Assembly (NCBI GenBank): GCA_944391625.1
Contig: CALXUG010000021.1
Span: forward strand, 1 to 46,366
DNA from: an uncultured Clostridia bacterium
Lineage (GTDB): Bacteria > Bacillota > Peptococcia > Peptococcales > Peptococcaceae
Direction: 5' to 3'
DNA length: 46,366 bases
In this document: positions 31,495 to 40,745 of the stretch, piece by piece
Layout: every line of letters starts with the position of its first letter
Numbering within the stretch: position 1 is the first letter of the stretch
Made by a program: the position numbers and the translations under genes
Notes under the pieces: generated by a model
Databases searched by the model: none
Told to the model about the DNA's origin: nothing
The model's input: the letters and a program-made list of their open reading frames with translations, nothing else

Positions 31495-32331
31495 TTATCT
31501 GCCCCCTTCTTTCTGTCCGGTCTTGTCAACTTTTTTGGTGATATACATGGAAATCATAATAATGATAGCCATAATCAAGGAAATGGCGCTGCCAAAGTTC
31601 CAGTTGCCGGAAGTCAGGAACTGAGATTCTATTACATTCCCAATCAGTACATACTGTCCGCCGCCCAGCATTTTTGGAATAAAGAAGCTGGACACCGCCG
31701 GTAAAAATACTAGTGTGATACCACTGATAACCCCCGGTAATGACAACGGCAGCGTAATCTTAATGAAGGATTCCACTTTATTGGCACCCAGATCGCTGGC
31801 GGCTTCCAAATAACTTTTATCCATTTTGCTCAGCGAGGTATAAATCTGCAAAATCATAAAGGGAATAAAGTTATACACCATGCCCAAAACAACGGCAAAA
31901 TCGGTGTAAATCAACGGCAGCGGGCCAATACCGATATAGCCCAGCAGTGTATTAATCAGCCCTTTATCCTGCAAAATACCCACCCAGGCATAGGTGCGCA
32001 CCAGCATATTAATCCACATTGGAATGGTAATCAGCATCACCAGCAGAATTTTTTTGCGGCCGCTGGTCTGCGAGATAATATACGCGATGGGATAACCCAA
32101 CAGCAAGCACAGCACAGTCGTCAACAAAGCAACCCACAGGGAGCGTCTCAGCACATCCAAAAAGATAGGGTCGCTGAAAAACTTCAGAAAATTTTCTATG
32201 GTAAAACGAAAGGTCAATACATCGTTGCCCTTCTGGGTAAATGCGTACATCAAAATCATCAGCATGGGCAGAACAATCATGATGACGCTCCAGACAATAT
32301 ATGGATAAGCCATATTCCGAAATTGCTTCAT
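31495..32331 (-). CDS. potB: Spermidine/putrescine ABC transporter permease PotB
   Basis: The 278-aa permease has six membrane helices ('PYIVWSVIMIVLPMLMILMY', 'LLTTVLCLLLGYPIAYII', 'ISLIMAIIIMISMYI'). Its EAA loop is 'YLEAASDLGANKVESFIKIT' followed by LPLSLPGV. 'INMLVRTYAWVGILQDKGLI' and 'PLIYTDFAVVLGMVYNFIPF' are standard PotB stretches. It sits 2 bases after potA and 2 before potC. Together PotB and PotC form the membrane channel for polyamines or a related cation. Confidence 0.95.
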   Translation of the reverse strand: MKQFRNMAYPYIVWSVIMIVLPMLMILMYAFTQKGNDVLTFRFTIENFLKFFSDPIFLDVLRRSLWVALLTTVLCLLLGYPIAYIISQTSGRKKILLVMLITIPMWINMLVRTYAWVGILQDKGLINTLLGYIGIGPLPLIYTDFAVVLGMVYNFIPFMILQIYTSLSKMDKSYLEAASDLGANKVESFIKITLPLSLPGVISGITLVFLPAVSSFFIPKMLGGGQYVLIGNVIESQFLTSGNWNFGSAISLIMAIIIMISMYITKKVDKTGQKEGGR

Positions 32332-32333
32332 GA

Positions 32334-33908
32334 TTAATAACTCCCTTTCTTCGACATGATGTGAATATCTTCAGGCATAAACATCAGCCCCACTTCTTCC
32401 CCCACTTCATGCTTATCAGTCGTATCAATCATGTATTCATAGCCCTCGGTTTTAAAGGTAACCTGATAATCCCCCGGTGTCAGATTTTCCACATCAAAAT
32501 CGTACACCACGTCGGTAATTTCTACTGCCGAATCATCTTCCAGACTCCAGGCAGAAGCATTTGCCCAGGTTTTTAAGTCGGTGTCCAACGCCATACTTTC
32601 CTGAATTTCGTCTACTTTTTTGAAGAAATTCACGGCAAAAATTTCTTCCTCATACTCTTTGCTGGCAATGCGGTTGGCTTCCCGCACAAACATATTGGCG
32701 GATACCATAGTGCCCGCTTTGGTAGAGAAGGTTACCGGATAGGTGCCGGTTTTTGGTTCAATCTGGTATTCTACTTTATGAATAGAAATCCAGTCCTCTG
32801 TTTCCGAATCCCAGGCCTGCGCATCAGCACGGGCAATAATTTCCGCATCGTTCAGCTCTGCAATATCCTCTAAATCCAGATAAAAATCGTTGGCACTCAT
32901 GTATTCCTTGGCCTCGGTGTTTACCACAGGCTTAGCCTCGGATACATGCATGGTTACAGTAATACTGGTGCCGGAACGGGTTTCCACGATGGTTTCGTAA
33001 TGCACCCCTTTGAACAACACCGATTTGACCACGCCTTTCAGCTTACCCTGCTCTCTGGGCACAATGTCCAAATCCTCCGGCCGGATAACCACATCCACTT
33101 TTTCATTAGGCGCAAATCCCACATCCAGACAGGCAAAGTGCTTATCTTCAAACACAACTTCTTTGTCCTGCACCATAATCCCGTCAATGATATTACTTTC
33201 ACCGATAAAGCGGGCTACAAACTCATTGGCCGGTTCATTATAAATGTCGGTAGGACTGCCAATCTGCTGAATTTCGCCGTCTTTCAGCACCACAATTTTA
33301 TCGCTCATGGTCAGGGCTTCCTCCTGGTCATGGGTAACAAAAATAAAGGTAATGCCTACTTCCTGCTGAATTTTTTTCAGCTCATGCTGCATCTCTTTCC
33401 GCAGCTTTAGATCCAATGCGCCCAGAGGTTCGTCCAACAGCAATACCATCGGTTCGTTTACCAGCGCCCGGGCAATGGCCACACGCTGCTGCTGCCCGCC
33501 GGACATCTCTGTTACCTGGCGCTTTCCGTATTCCTCCAGGCCTACCAGCTTCAGCATACGTTTTACTTTCTGTTCTATTACATCCTTTGGCTCTTTTTTA
33601 ATTTTTAAACCAAAGGCTACATTATCATATACGTTCATATGCGGGAACAACGCATATTTTTGGAAAACGGTGTTAATTTCCCGTTTGTAAGGCGGCAGCT
33701 GCGTAATATCCTCGTTATCAAACAGTACCTGCCCTTCATCAGCGGTCAAAAAGCCGCCCAATATCCGCAATAATGTGGTTTTCCCACAACCGCTGGGCCC
33801 CAGCAGTGTTACGAATTCATTCTCGTAAATATCCAAATTGATACCCCTTAACACCAGCTGCCCATCAAATTCCTTTACAATATTTTTAAACTGAATCAGC
33901 TTTTTCAT
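32334..33908 (-). CDS. potA: Spermidine/putrescine ABC transporter ATPase PotA with inserted repeat domains
   Basis: At 524 aa this is about 150 residues longer than ordinary PotA. The ATPase half is complete: Walker A GPSGCGKT (37–44), Q-loop, signature MSGGQQQR (135–142), Walker B VLLLDEP (155–161), H-loop His193. The TOBE domain starts at about 270 ('[14 protein letters not shown]', '[13 protein letters not shown]') and its last strand is at 500–517 ('[11 protein letters not shown]', 'MPEDIHIM'). Between them, about 320–490, two similar ~75-residue modules are inserted, each with an 'A-x-A-W' element and a 'G-x-Y-x-V-T-F-x-T' strand. Such modules are otherwise familiar from surface proteins. 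The reading frame is intact. It is the first gene of potABC. Confidence 0.95.
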   Translation of the reverse strand: MKKLIQFKNIVKEFDGQLVLRGINLDIYENEFVTLLGPSGCGKTTLLRILGGFLTADEGQVLFDNEDITQLPPYKREINTVFQKYALFPHMNVYDNVAFGLKIKKEPKDVIEQKVKRMLKLVGLEEYGKRQVTEMSGGQQQRVAIARALVNEPMVLLLDEPLGALDLKLRKEMQHELKKIQQEVGITFIFVTHDQEEALTMSDKIVVLKDGEIQQIGSPTDIYNEPANEFVARFIGESNIIDGIMVQDKEVVFEDKHFACLDVGFAPNEKVDVVIRPEDLDIVPREQGKLKGVVKSVLFKGVHYETIVETRSGTSITVTMHVSEAKPVVNTEAKEYMSANDFYLDLEDIAELNDAEIIARADAQAWDSETEDWISIHKVEYQIEPKTGTYPVTFSTKAGTMVSANMFVREANRIASKEYEEEIFAVNFFKKVDEIQESMALDTDLKTWANASAWSLEDDSAVEITDVVYDFDVENLTPGDYQVTFKTEGYEYMIDTTDKHEVGEEVGLMFMPEDIHIMSKKGSY

Positions 33909-34122
33909 TGTTTCCTCCTCTTCTCACACAAAGATTTTTATCATGCCTCTTTTCCAAAATAATAAAATTTATGATAAATCTAAATTATTATACTATATTT
34001 CCTCTAAAATCTACAGTATTTTCATTTTTTTCTTAAAAAAAATTAATTTATAATTTACAATCCGTTCTTTACAGCAAAACAGCTTTGCTAAGCGGATTCG
34101 ACCGGAATCTTCTTTTGTCCGC

Positions 34123-34158
34123 AAAAAAAGATTCCGCCGCTTGTCTGCAGCAGAATCT
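34123..34158 (-). terminator. Terminator of yitT paralogue A
   Basis: AGATTC (34129–34134) pairs with GAATCT (34153–34158), with inner GC pairs. A run of seven T follows on the minus strand. The rest of 33909–34168 is AT-rich upstream DNA of potA with a TATAAT at 33992–33987. Confidence 0.8.
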
Positions 34159-34168
34159 ATTGTTCATA

Positions 34169-35059
34169 TTATAACTTTTTAAAGAAATTGCCCTCTACCT
34201 CAACCTGCTCTTTTATCACCACAAATGCGCCTTCGTCAATACTGCGCACATGACGCAGCAGCTGGGTGACTTCATATTTGGATACCACCACGCAGATAAT
34301 TGTGGTAGGAGATTCGGTCAATGCACCCTTGCCTTGCCAATAAGTACAGCCCCGCGCCATCTGTTCCACGATAAACTGACTGATTTCCTCCATTTTATTT
34401 TTTGTATAAATATTCACTTCCACAGCAATATTCTGCGAGTGGGTTCTGTCAATCATAATGGATAAGATGACAGTATAGATAACAGAATAGATTACAACGG
34501 ATAAATCAAACAACACTGCGCACACTGCATACACCATAAAGTTGATGATCAACCCCATCTTTCCTACGCTGAAATTGCTCATTTTTTTGGTAAAGTACAC
34601 GCCCAAAATATCCTGCCCGCCGCCGGAGGCGCCATTTTTCAAAGTAATTCCCACGCCCCAGCCGGCAATAATCCCACCAATAAAACAAGCGGTCAATTGA
34701 TCCTCTATGATAGGCACTGCAGGACTTTTTATCACCGTTAAAAAAATAGTCTGGCAAATAACGCAGATAACCGTTTTAATAAAAAATCCCCGGCCCAAAG
34801 AATGAAAAGCCAAAATAAAAAGCGGCACATTGCAGAGAAAATAAATCAGACCGGCAATATCCACATCACCAAAATTCATCCCTGCGTATTGTACCAGCAC
34901 AGTCCGCACAATCTGTCCGATCCCTACAAAACCACCATTATACAACCCTATCGGCACAATAAAATAATTTACGCCAAAAGAAAACACCAGTGTACCAAAT
35001 ATGGCCATCAATAATTTTTTTGTTTCTTCAATTCGCTGTTCACGCCGCATTTCTAACAC
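34169..35059 (-). CDS. YitT family membrane protein, paralogue A
   Basis: The 296-aa product has five to six membrane helices ('LMAIFGTLVFSFGVNYFIVP', 'DIAGLIYFLCNVPLFILAFH', 'FFIKTVICVICQTIFLTVI', 'ACFIGGIIAGWGVGITLKNG') and a C-terminal cytoplasmic DUF2179 domain ('HSQNIAVEVNIYTKNKMEEI', 'LTESPTTIICVVVSKYEVTQ'). YitT proteins are widespread in Bacillota and of unknown transport role. The GTG at 35059 follows a GGGAGGGGGC ribosome-binding site and matches the start of the neighbour paralogue. It has its own terminator. Confidence 0.9.
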   Translation of the reverse strand: MLEMRREQRIEETKKLLMAIFGTLVFSFGVNYFIVPIGLYNGGFVGIGQIVRTVLVQYAGMNFGDVDIAGLIYFLCNVPLFILAFHSLGRGFFIKTVICVICQTIFLTVIKSPAVPIIEDQLTACFIGGIIAGWGVGITLKNGASGGGQDILGVYFTKKMSNFSVGKMGLIINFMVYAVCAVLFDLSVVIYSVIYTVILSIMIDRTHSQNIAVEVNIYTKNKMEEISQFIVEQMARGCTYWQGKGALTESPTTIICVVVSKYEVTQLLRHVRSIDEGAFVVIKEQVEVEGNFFKKL

Positions 35060-35183
35060 AAAGCATCTGCCCCCTCCCTAACTGCCTTGATAGTGCTATA
35101 TCTTCCTGTTCATTATACTACACGCTTCATAAAAGTAGTTATGATTTTATTTATTCCTGGTATAGCAATCTGTAAATGAAAGC

Positions 35184-35217
35184 AAAAAACAACAACGCAC
35201 TGCCGAAGCAATGCGCT
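35184..35217 (-). terminator. Terminator of yitT paralogue B
   Basis: On the minus strand CGCATTGC-TTCG-GCAGTGCG is a UUCG-capped stem followed by a T-rich run. A close copy ends the alcohol dehydrogenase gene. Confidence 0.8.
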
Positions 35218-35270
35218 GCAAATATGATGAAACAACTCCAGTATTGTTTCATTTTTATAATTCTCAAAGT

Positions 35271-36158
35271 TTATAATTTTTTAAAGAAATTCCCTTCCAC
35301 CGAAACTGCATCTTTTAACACGATAAATGCATCCTCATCAATTGCATTCACATAACGCAATAATTGTGTCACTTCGTATTTCGATACTACCACACAAATG
35401 ATGGAAGTTTTTGATTCTGTTAAAGCGCCTTTCGCATCCCAATAGGTGCAGCCACGTGCCATGCGTTCTACTACCACCTGTGTAATTTCTTCTGTTTTAT
35501 CTTTGGTATAGATATCTACTTCCATCGCAATATTCTGAGAATGTGTTCTATCCATCATAAAGGAAAGGATTAAGTAATAAATGATGGAGTAAATCATGAT
35601 GGACAAATCAAACAGCAACGCACAAGCGATATAAATACAAACATTCACCATAAGGCCCAAACGCCCTACGCTAAAATGTTTCAATTTTTTTGTAAAATAT
35701 ACGCCCAGCACATCGGTACCACCACAGCAAGCTCCATTCTTTAAGGTGATCCCAACACCCCAGCCGGCAATGCTGCCGCCAACAAAGCAAGCAGTCAGCG
35801 TATCTGTAATGACCGGTACTTCCGGACTTGGAATCAGCGTTAAAAAAATCGACTGACTGATAACGCAAATCACTGTTTTGATAAAAAAGCCCCGTCCCAG
35901 TGAATGAAACGCCAAAATAAATACAGGAATGTTAAACAGAAAGTACAGGATACCGGCAATATCCACAGAACCAGGTTCCAAACTGGTGTACCGGAACAAT
36001 ATGGTTTGTATTACCTGGCCAATGCCTACAAAGCCGCCATTATACAATCCCATTGGAACAACAAAGAAATTTAAACCAAACGAAAAAATTAACGTACCCA
36101 ACACCGCAAAAATAACTTTCTTTCCTTCCGTCATTCGTTGTTCTCGCGTCATTTCCAT
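35271..36158 (-). CDS. YitT family membrane protein, paralogue B
   Basis: The 295-aa product is highly similar to paralogue A over its whole length, for example 'IFSFGLNFFVVPMGLYNGGF', 'FHSLGRGFFIKTVICVISQS', 'WGVGITLKNGACCGGTDVLG' and the DUF2179 end 'VSVEGNFFKKL'. A differs by 'GASGGGQDILG' in place of 'GACCGGTDVLG', so B has two vicinal cysteines in a conserved glycine-rich loop. It starts at ATG 36158 with AGGAG. Each gene ends at its own terminator, so they are transcribed separately despite being a tandem duplication. Confidence 0.9.
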   Translation of the reverse strand: MEMTREQRMTEGKKVIFAVLGTLIFSFGLNFFVVPMGLYNGGFVGIGQVIQTILFRYTSLEPGSVDIAGILYFLFNIPVFILAFHSLGRGFFIKTVICVISQSIFLTLIPSPEVPVITDTLTACFVGGSIAGWGVGITLKNGACCGGTDVLGVYFTKKLKHFSVGRLGLMVNVCIYIACALLFDLSIMIYSIIYYLILSFMMDRTHSQNIAMEVDIYTKDKTEEITQVVVERMARGCTYWDAKGALTESKTSIICVVVSKYEVTQLLRYVNAIDEDAFIVLKDAVSVEGNFFKKL

Positions 36159-36267
36159 AAATCTTTGCTCCTCTTCTCGATAATTTTAACGATTGTTTCT
36201 AGTTTCTCCGATTATAATCTGTATTCTCTTGTTGTGTCCGCAGAGCATGCCAAGCAAGCAAAAGATA

Positions 36268-36301
36268 TGTAAAACAGCGCACTGCCGAAACAATGCGCTG
36301 C
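36268..36301 (-). terminator. Terminator of the alcohol dehydrogenase gene
   Basis: CAGCGCACTG (36275–36284) pairs with CAATGCGCTG (36291–36300) around CCGAAA, followed on the minus strand by TTTTAC. It is a near copy of the yitT B terminator. Confidence 0.75.
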
Positions 36302-36335
36302 GAAAAGTTTATAATTTAATTTTGATAATCAACGA

Positions 36336-37469
36336 TTATTTGCTAGCCAGTTCATGATACATGGTGTCTAACATTTCATCTGTAATGTAAACAGGCATGT
36401 TGCGCAGGTTTGGATGAACGCTGATGCGAACCAGATCAGCAATCTGTTCTTCTGTTAAGTTCAGATCTTTCAAACCGTTACGCAGACCCAGTCTTGCTTT
36501 CAGAGCATGGATTTCGTCAGCCATTTCGTTCATGTCTTTGAAACCTAATTTAGCTGCAAATTCGTTTACACGTGGGCCAGCTTCTGCATCGTTAGCAATG
36601 ATGTGAGCAAAATAGTCAATGGTCAGACCGCAAGCTTCACCATGTGGAATATGATGCAGGTTGGTCAGTGGGAAGGAACAAGCATGAGAACCGGTTGTCA
36701 AAGGAATGGTAAATGCCAGACCAGCCATTACGGATGCTTCAGACATTTTTTCTCTAGCTTCAACGTCCTGCGGATCTTTGTAAGCGCGTTCCAAATATTT
36801 GAATACTAAATCAGTAGCGTGTAATGCAACTGCATCACAGATTGGCTGATGATTTTTGCTCCAGAAACCTTCAATTGCGTGGCACAATACGTCGATACCG
36901 CAGCCAGCAGTTACCTGTGGTGGGCAGCTGTAGGTTAATTCTGGGTCAATAACTGCCAGTGTTGGGTAGAAGTTCATGGAATTGATTGGAGCTTTTTTAC
37001 CCAGTTCATGGTCAGTTACAACAGATACTTTTGTAACTTCGGAACCTGTACCGGATGTAGTTGGTACAGCAATCAGTGGCAGATGTTCTTTTGGCAGCTG
37101 TTTGCCTGTGCCATGATATTCTCTGATGGATTCATCGGTCATGCATACAGAAGCAGCAGCTTTTGCAGCGTCCATTGCGGAACCGCCGCCCAGTGCTACT
37201 ACGAAACCGTGTTTATTTTTTCTGATAACATCAGCGCAAGCATCAATTTCTTTTACATCTGGGTTAGGAGAAACATCACCAAAAGCAGCTGTTAAAGCAC
37301 CATTGCTGCTGTCAACGATTTTCTGAGCCAGACCATTGGTCAAGAAGAATTTGTCTGCTACCAGCAAACCATTTGCAATGCCCAGTTCCTGTGCGATTTC
37401 GTCAATTTTATTGATCAGGCCAGCGCCAAATCTGATTTCTACTGGCTGAATATAATTCCAAGATGCCAT
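36336..37469 (-). CDS. Iron-dependent (group III) alcohol dehydrogenase, putative sulfoacetaldehyde or semialdehyde reductase
   Basis: The 377-aa enzyme has the NAD(P)-binding 'ALGGGSAMDAAKAAA' (GGGSAMD at 94–100), 'AVPTTSGTGSEVTKVSVV' and the metal site: Asp193 and His197 in 'AGCGIDVLCHAIEGFWS', plus the histidines of 'TNLHHIPHGEACGL'. It begins 'SWNYIQPVEIRFGAG'. It lies 144 bases downstream of a class III aminotransferase and shares its leader pattern (TATTTTGAAAGG before the start). Its codons are strongly biased (GGT, GCT, GTT, CGT), as in very highly expressed genes. It likely reduces the aldehyde made by the aminotransferase: sulfoacetaldehyde, succinic or malonic semialdehyde are the candidates. 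Confidence 0.9.
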   Translation of the reverse strand: MASWNYIQPVEIRFGAGLINKIDEIAQELGIANGLLVADKFFLTNGLAQKIVDSSNGALTAAFGDVSPNPDVKEIDACADVIRKNKHGFVVALGGGSAMDAAKAAASVCMTDESIREYHGTGKQLPKEHLPLIAVPTTSGTGSEVTKVSVVTDHELGKKAPINSMNFYPTLAVIDPELTYSCPPQVTAGCGIDVLCHAIEGFWSKNHQPICDAVALHATDLVFKYLERAYKDPQDVEAREKMSEASVMAGLAFTIPLTTGSHACSFPLTNLHHIPHGEACGLTIDYFAHIIANDAEAGPRVNEFAAKLGFKDMNEMADEIHALKARLGLRNGLKDLNLTEEQIADLVRISVHPNLRNMPVYITDEMLDTMYHELASK

Positions 37470-37613
37470 AATTAGTATCCACCTTTCAAAATATCAAAAT
37501 AATAAATAATTTATATCCTAGTTACCCTAGTAAGACAGGCCATCTACTCTTTTGTTAAATAGACAGCCTGTCAAAAAGTTCATATTTGCAATGTTACAAA
37601 TACAATCATTTAA

Positions 37614-38996
37614 TTATTTTACAATAGCTACAGCTGTTGTATAGTCTGGGTTCTTTTCTACAGTTGCTAACTGTTCGTCGATCCAGGTCAGAACTTCATC
37701 AATTTTTGGCAGAACTGCATCCAGTTCTTCTTTGGTGATGGTCAGTGGAGGACAAATGGACATTGTGTTTTCACGACCATACAGATGAACGTTGTATTCG
37801 TTTTCCAGTTTAGCAATAGCCTGTGCTTTGATAGCATTTGGGCAACCATAGTAATCCAGTGGTTCACGAGTTGCTTTGTCTTTTACCAGTTCAAATGCTG
37901 TGAACAGACCAATGTGTCTAGCTTCGCCAACACAAGCATGTTTTTCAACCATTTCGTCTTCCCATTTAGCCAGGTAAGCGCCAACTTCATTTACATGGTC
38001 GCAAACATTGTGATCCAGATAGTAGTCAACTGCTGCATTACCAGCTGCGCAAGCCAGTGTATGACCACTGTAGGTCAGACCGCACTGCAGTACATGATCT
38101 TCAAAGAATTTGCTGATTTCTTTGCTCATTACTACGCCGCCCAGTGGGATGTAACCGCAGGTAACACCTTTAGCGAATGTGATGATATCTGGTACGATAT
38201 CAAAGTTCTGCCAGCAGAACATTTTACCGGTACGACCGAAACCAGCCATAACTTCGTCGCAGATCATCAGGATGCCGTATTTGTCGCACAGAGCGCGAAC
38301 GCCTTCCATGTATCCTTTTGGTGGAATCAGAACGCCGTTAGCACCTGTGATGGATTCCATCATGATAGCTGCTACATTGTCTGTACCTTCATAATGCAGC
38401 TGTTCTTCCAACAGATGCAGATAATATTTTGTAGCTTTTTCATCATCAGCTTTGTCCCAACCATCATGATAGGTGTATGGGTCGATGAATTTGATGAAAC
38501 CATTTGCACCGCCTACTTCAGCAGCGAAACGTCTCCAGTCACCGGAAGCATTGGAAGCACCCAGGGTAGCACCATGATAGCTTCTGTAACGGTTGAAGAT
38601 TTTTGTACGGCCTGTGAAGTTACGAGCGATTTTGATAGCATTTTCGTTAGCGTCTGCACCAGCGTTGGTGAACAGTACTCTCTGGAAATGATCAGCACCA
38701 GCGATATCTACGATTTTTTTAGCCAGTGTGGATTTTGCTTCTGTTGCATAGCATGGAGCTGCAAAACACAGTTTGTCAGCCTGAGCTTTAATAGCGTCTA
38801 CGATTTCTGGCAGGCTGTGACCTAAGTTTGCACATACCAGCAGGGAGGACATATCTGCGATTTCGTTTCCATCATAGTCATACAGATAAATACCTTTACC
38901 ACTTTCGATTGGTCTTGCTGCACCGCCAGATTTAGACCAAGACTGAGCGATGTACTGTGCATGCATCTGAGAGATTTCTTTTCCTGTTAATGCCAT
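37614..38996 (-). CDS. Class III PLP aminotransferase, putative taurine or omega-amino acid aminotransferase
   Basis: The 460-aa fold type I aminotransferase has 'FTNAGADANENAIKIAR', 'RYRSYHGATLGASNASGDWR', 'ILMICDEVMAGFGRTGK' with Asp247, and 'TFAKGVTCGYIPLGG' with the PLP-binding Lys276. The start at 38996 lies eight bases after AAAGGATGG; the earlier ATG lies inside that site. Codon use is as biased as in the adjacent dehydrogenase. Known pairs of this kind turn taurine into sulfoacetaldehyde then isethionate (Bifidobacterium, Bilophila), or GABA into 4-hydroxybutyrate. No CoA-transferase or dehydratase for the GABA route is nearby, so I favour taurine, weakly. Confidence 0.88.
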   Translation of the reverse strand: MALTGKEISQMHAQYIAQSWSKSGGAARPIESGKGIYLYDYDGNEIADMSSLLVCANLGHSLPEIVDAIKAQADKLCFAAPCYATEAKSTLAKKIVDIAGADHFQRVLFTNAGADANENAIKIARNFTGRTKIFNRYRSYHGATLGASNASGDWRRFAAEVGGANGFIKFIDPYTYHDGWDKADDEKATKYYLHLLEEQLHYEGTDNVAAIMMESITGANGVLIPPKGYMEGVRALCDKYGILMICDEVMAGFGRTGKMFCWQNFDIVPDIITFAKGVTCGYIPLGGVVMSKEISKFFEDHVLQCGLTYSGHTLACAAGNAAVDYYLDHNVCDHVNEVGAYLAKWEDEMVEKHACVGEARHIGLFTAFELVKDKATREPLDYYGCPNAIKAQAIAKLENEYNVHLYGRENTMSICPPLTITKEELDAVLPKIDEVLTWIDEQLATVEKNPDYTTAVAIVK

Positions 38997-39097
38997 TTGA
39001 ATTACCATCCTTTCAAAATATAAAAAATATTTTTTAATAAAGGAATTGAGACGCTTATTATCGAACTTATCCCGTTCCTTTAATGTAACCTATAAAC

Positions 39098-39125
39098 ATT
39101 TTATATCATAACGAAAAAAATTCAA
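39098..39125 (-). promoter_or_regulatory. Promoter of the aminotransferase gene
   Basis: TTGAAT (39125–39120) and TAAAAT (39103–39098) on the minus strand are 16 bases apart. The untranslated leader would be about 95 bases. It lies just past the regulator gene stop. Confidence 0.55.
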
Positions 39126-39212
39126 TATCTTAAAGCATAACTTTTTCTGTGCTAACGCACACAGGTATTTATGGATTATATAAATTATATTCATTTTATA
39201 CAAAATATTGCA

Positions 39213-40370
39213 TCACATAATCTTTTTCAACATAAACGCGATACTGTACAACAACCGTGTATCCAGCTCTGACAGGTCGCAGTTCAGCATTTCCTCAATT
39301 TTATTAATTTTATAATTAATCGTATTTCTGTGTACAAACATAGCCTCCGCAGTTTCTTTTACACTGCCGCTATGTTCTAAATAACACTGCAATACGTCGC
39401 AGTAATTGGTTTGGTTCAGCTTGTCATACTCTACCAGACGCTGGATGGTTTCCGCATAATACTCATTGATCACGTCCTGATTTTCGATATCCATCAGCAA
39501 TTTGTATACGCCCAGCTCCTGATAAGCCACCACATCTTTATCATTGTGCATATTTCTCTGCAGTTTCAGCACCTGACAGGCTTGTCTGTAGGATTTGCCA
39601 ATATTCTGTGCATTTAAGGTACAACGGCCAATCCCTACATAACACTGTTCTTTCTGGAAATTGCACCGTTTTAACATATCGCTGACGGTTTTTTTCACCA
39701 TCGGTTCACTGTATCCTGCAAACAGCAGTACAATGTTTCCGCCCAATTCAAACACAAATGTTTTTTTGCGGGAAAAAATCATATAATTTTCCATTGTCTT
39801 TACATATCGCTGCAGCTTATCATCGGCAATCTTTTCGCCGCCGTCTACAATATCAATCACAGTGACACAGTAAGACCAGTTGCGTAAAAAATTATTACGT
39901 TCCAGCTGCGGTACATACAAATCTTCCTGATTTGAGAAAAATATAGCGTTTTTTACTGCACTGGACAATTCCAGATTATATTTATCAGATTCGGTAATCA
40001 TATAGCAGATAGTACGCATAATTTCCGCCATATGCACCTGCCAGGGAACAATAAACAAGGGAAACCCTTCCTGGTTGCAATAAGCAATGACATCCTCCGG
40101 CACTTCTTTTACAAAAGGACCGATATTCACTACCATACCGCTGGCTTTATGTTCATTGTTGGCCTTTACCAAATCCAGCAGCGTTACATTTCCGTTCAAG
40201 CCAACGCCTGTGGTAAATGCAATTTCCTGCCCATCCAAAAAGGAAGAACTTTCATTACTTTCTACCATATGCAGCCAGCGCACCACATTGCCCATGCCCT
40301 GCTCACCGGCTACCAAAGTAATATCCTGATTTTTGACACCCTCATATAAATCTGACAGCAAAACCGCCAT
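39213..40370 (-). CDS. PucR family transcriptional regulator
   Basis: The 385-aa regulator has an N-terminal PucR purine-catabolism-type domain ('LSDLYEGVKNQDITLVAGEQ', 'RWLHMVE', 'AFTTGVGL'), a GGDEF-like central CdaR region and a C-terminal helix-turn-helix ('YLEHSGSVKETAEAMFVHRN', 'TINYKINKIEEML'). PucR/CdaR proteins activate catabolic genes for nitrogen compounds. It lies directly upstream of and co-directional with the aminotransferase–dehydrogenase pair, so it is their likely activator. I start at ATG 40370 after GGGTGA; a start five codons upstream is possible. Confidence 0.9.
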   Translation of the reverse strand: MAVLLSDLYEGVKNQDITLVAGEQGMGNVVRWLHMVESNESSSFLDGQEIAFTTGVGLNGNVTLLDLVKANNEHKASGMVVNIGPFVKEVPEDVIAYCNQEGFPLFIVPWQVHMAEIMRTICYMITESDKYNLELSSAVKNAIFFSNQEDLYVPQLERNNFLRNWSYCVTVIDIVDGGEKIADDKLQRYVKTMENYMIFSRKKTFVFELGGNIVLLFAGYSEPMVKKTVSDMLKRCNFQKEQCYVGIGRCTLNAQNIGKSYRQACQVLKLQRNMHNDKDVVAYQELGVYKLLMDIENQDVINEYYAETIQRLVEYDKLNQTNYCDVLQCYLEHSGSVKETAEAMFVHRNTINYKINKIEEMLNCDLSELDTRLLYSIAFMLKKIM

Positions 40371-40557
40371 GTAAATATCACCCAACCCTTCAAGTCGTTA
40401 CTATGTATGTGTTATCTTTATTGTACCTATTTATCGAATCAGTTGCAAGATTTTTTGTGCATATCACACAACAAATTATCTTATTTATCTGGAAATTCAG
40501 TATTTCAGCACAAATTCACACATTTTCTCTGGGAAAACAGATTTTCATTGTTTGGTC

Positions 40558-40700
40558 GGCTGTCCTATCTTTGCCTATCCTTCAGCGCGTCGGACACCAA
40601 CTTGTTTGTTTCTTTCGCTTTGGACTGTGTCCAGCTCAATGAAAACAAACTGCGTTGCTGACCGCCGCAATTCAGAATTTTGGCAAAGAATAGGCCAGCC
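40558..40700 (-). repeat. Hairpin-string repeat element, divergent copy E
   Basis: It has the same plan as copies A–D, but different ends: GGCTGTCCTATCTTTGCC (40558–40575) and GGCAAAGAATAGGCCAGCC (40682–40700), which pair. The inner hairpin TGGAC-TGT-GTCCA (40621–40633) reads on the minus strand with the flank 'AGTCCAAAGCGA', as in copy A. Length is 143 bp. Confidence 0.6.
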
Positions 40701-40745
40701 TTATGTGCGCAAACCAGGGATATATTTTGTTGCCGTTGTCGACAT

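Noticed and set aside
37785-38825. 346-codon plus-strand frame opposite the aminotransferase
   Set aside because: The extreme codon bias of the real gene removes stops on the other strand; the frame is rich in Cys, Phe and Ser and has no start signals.
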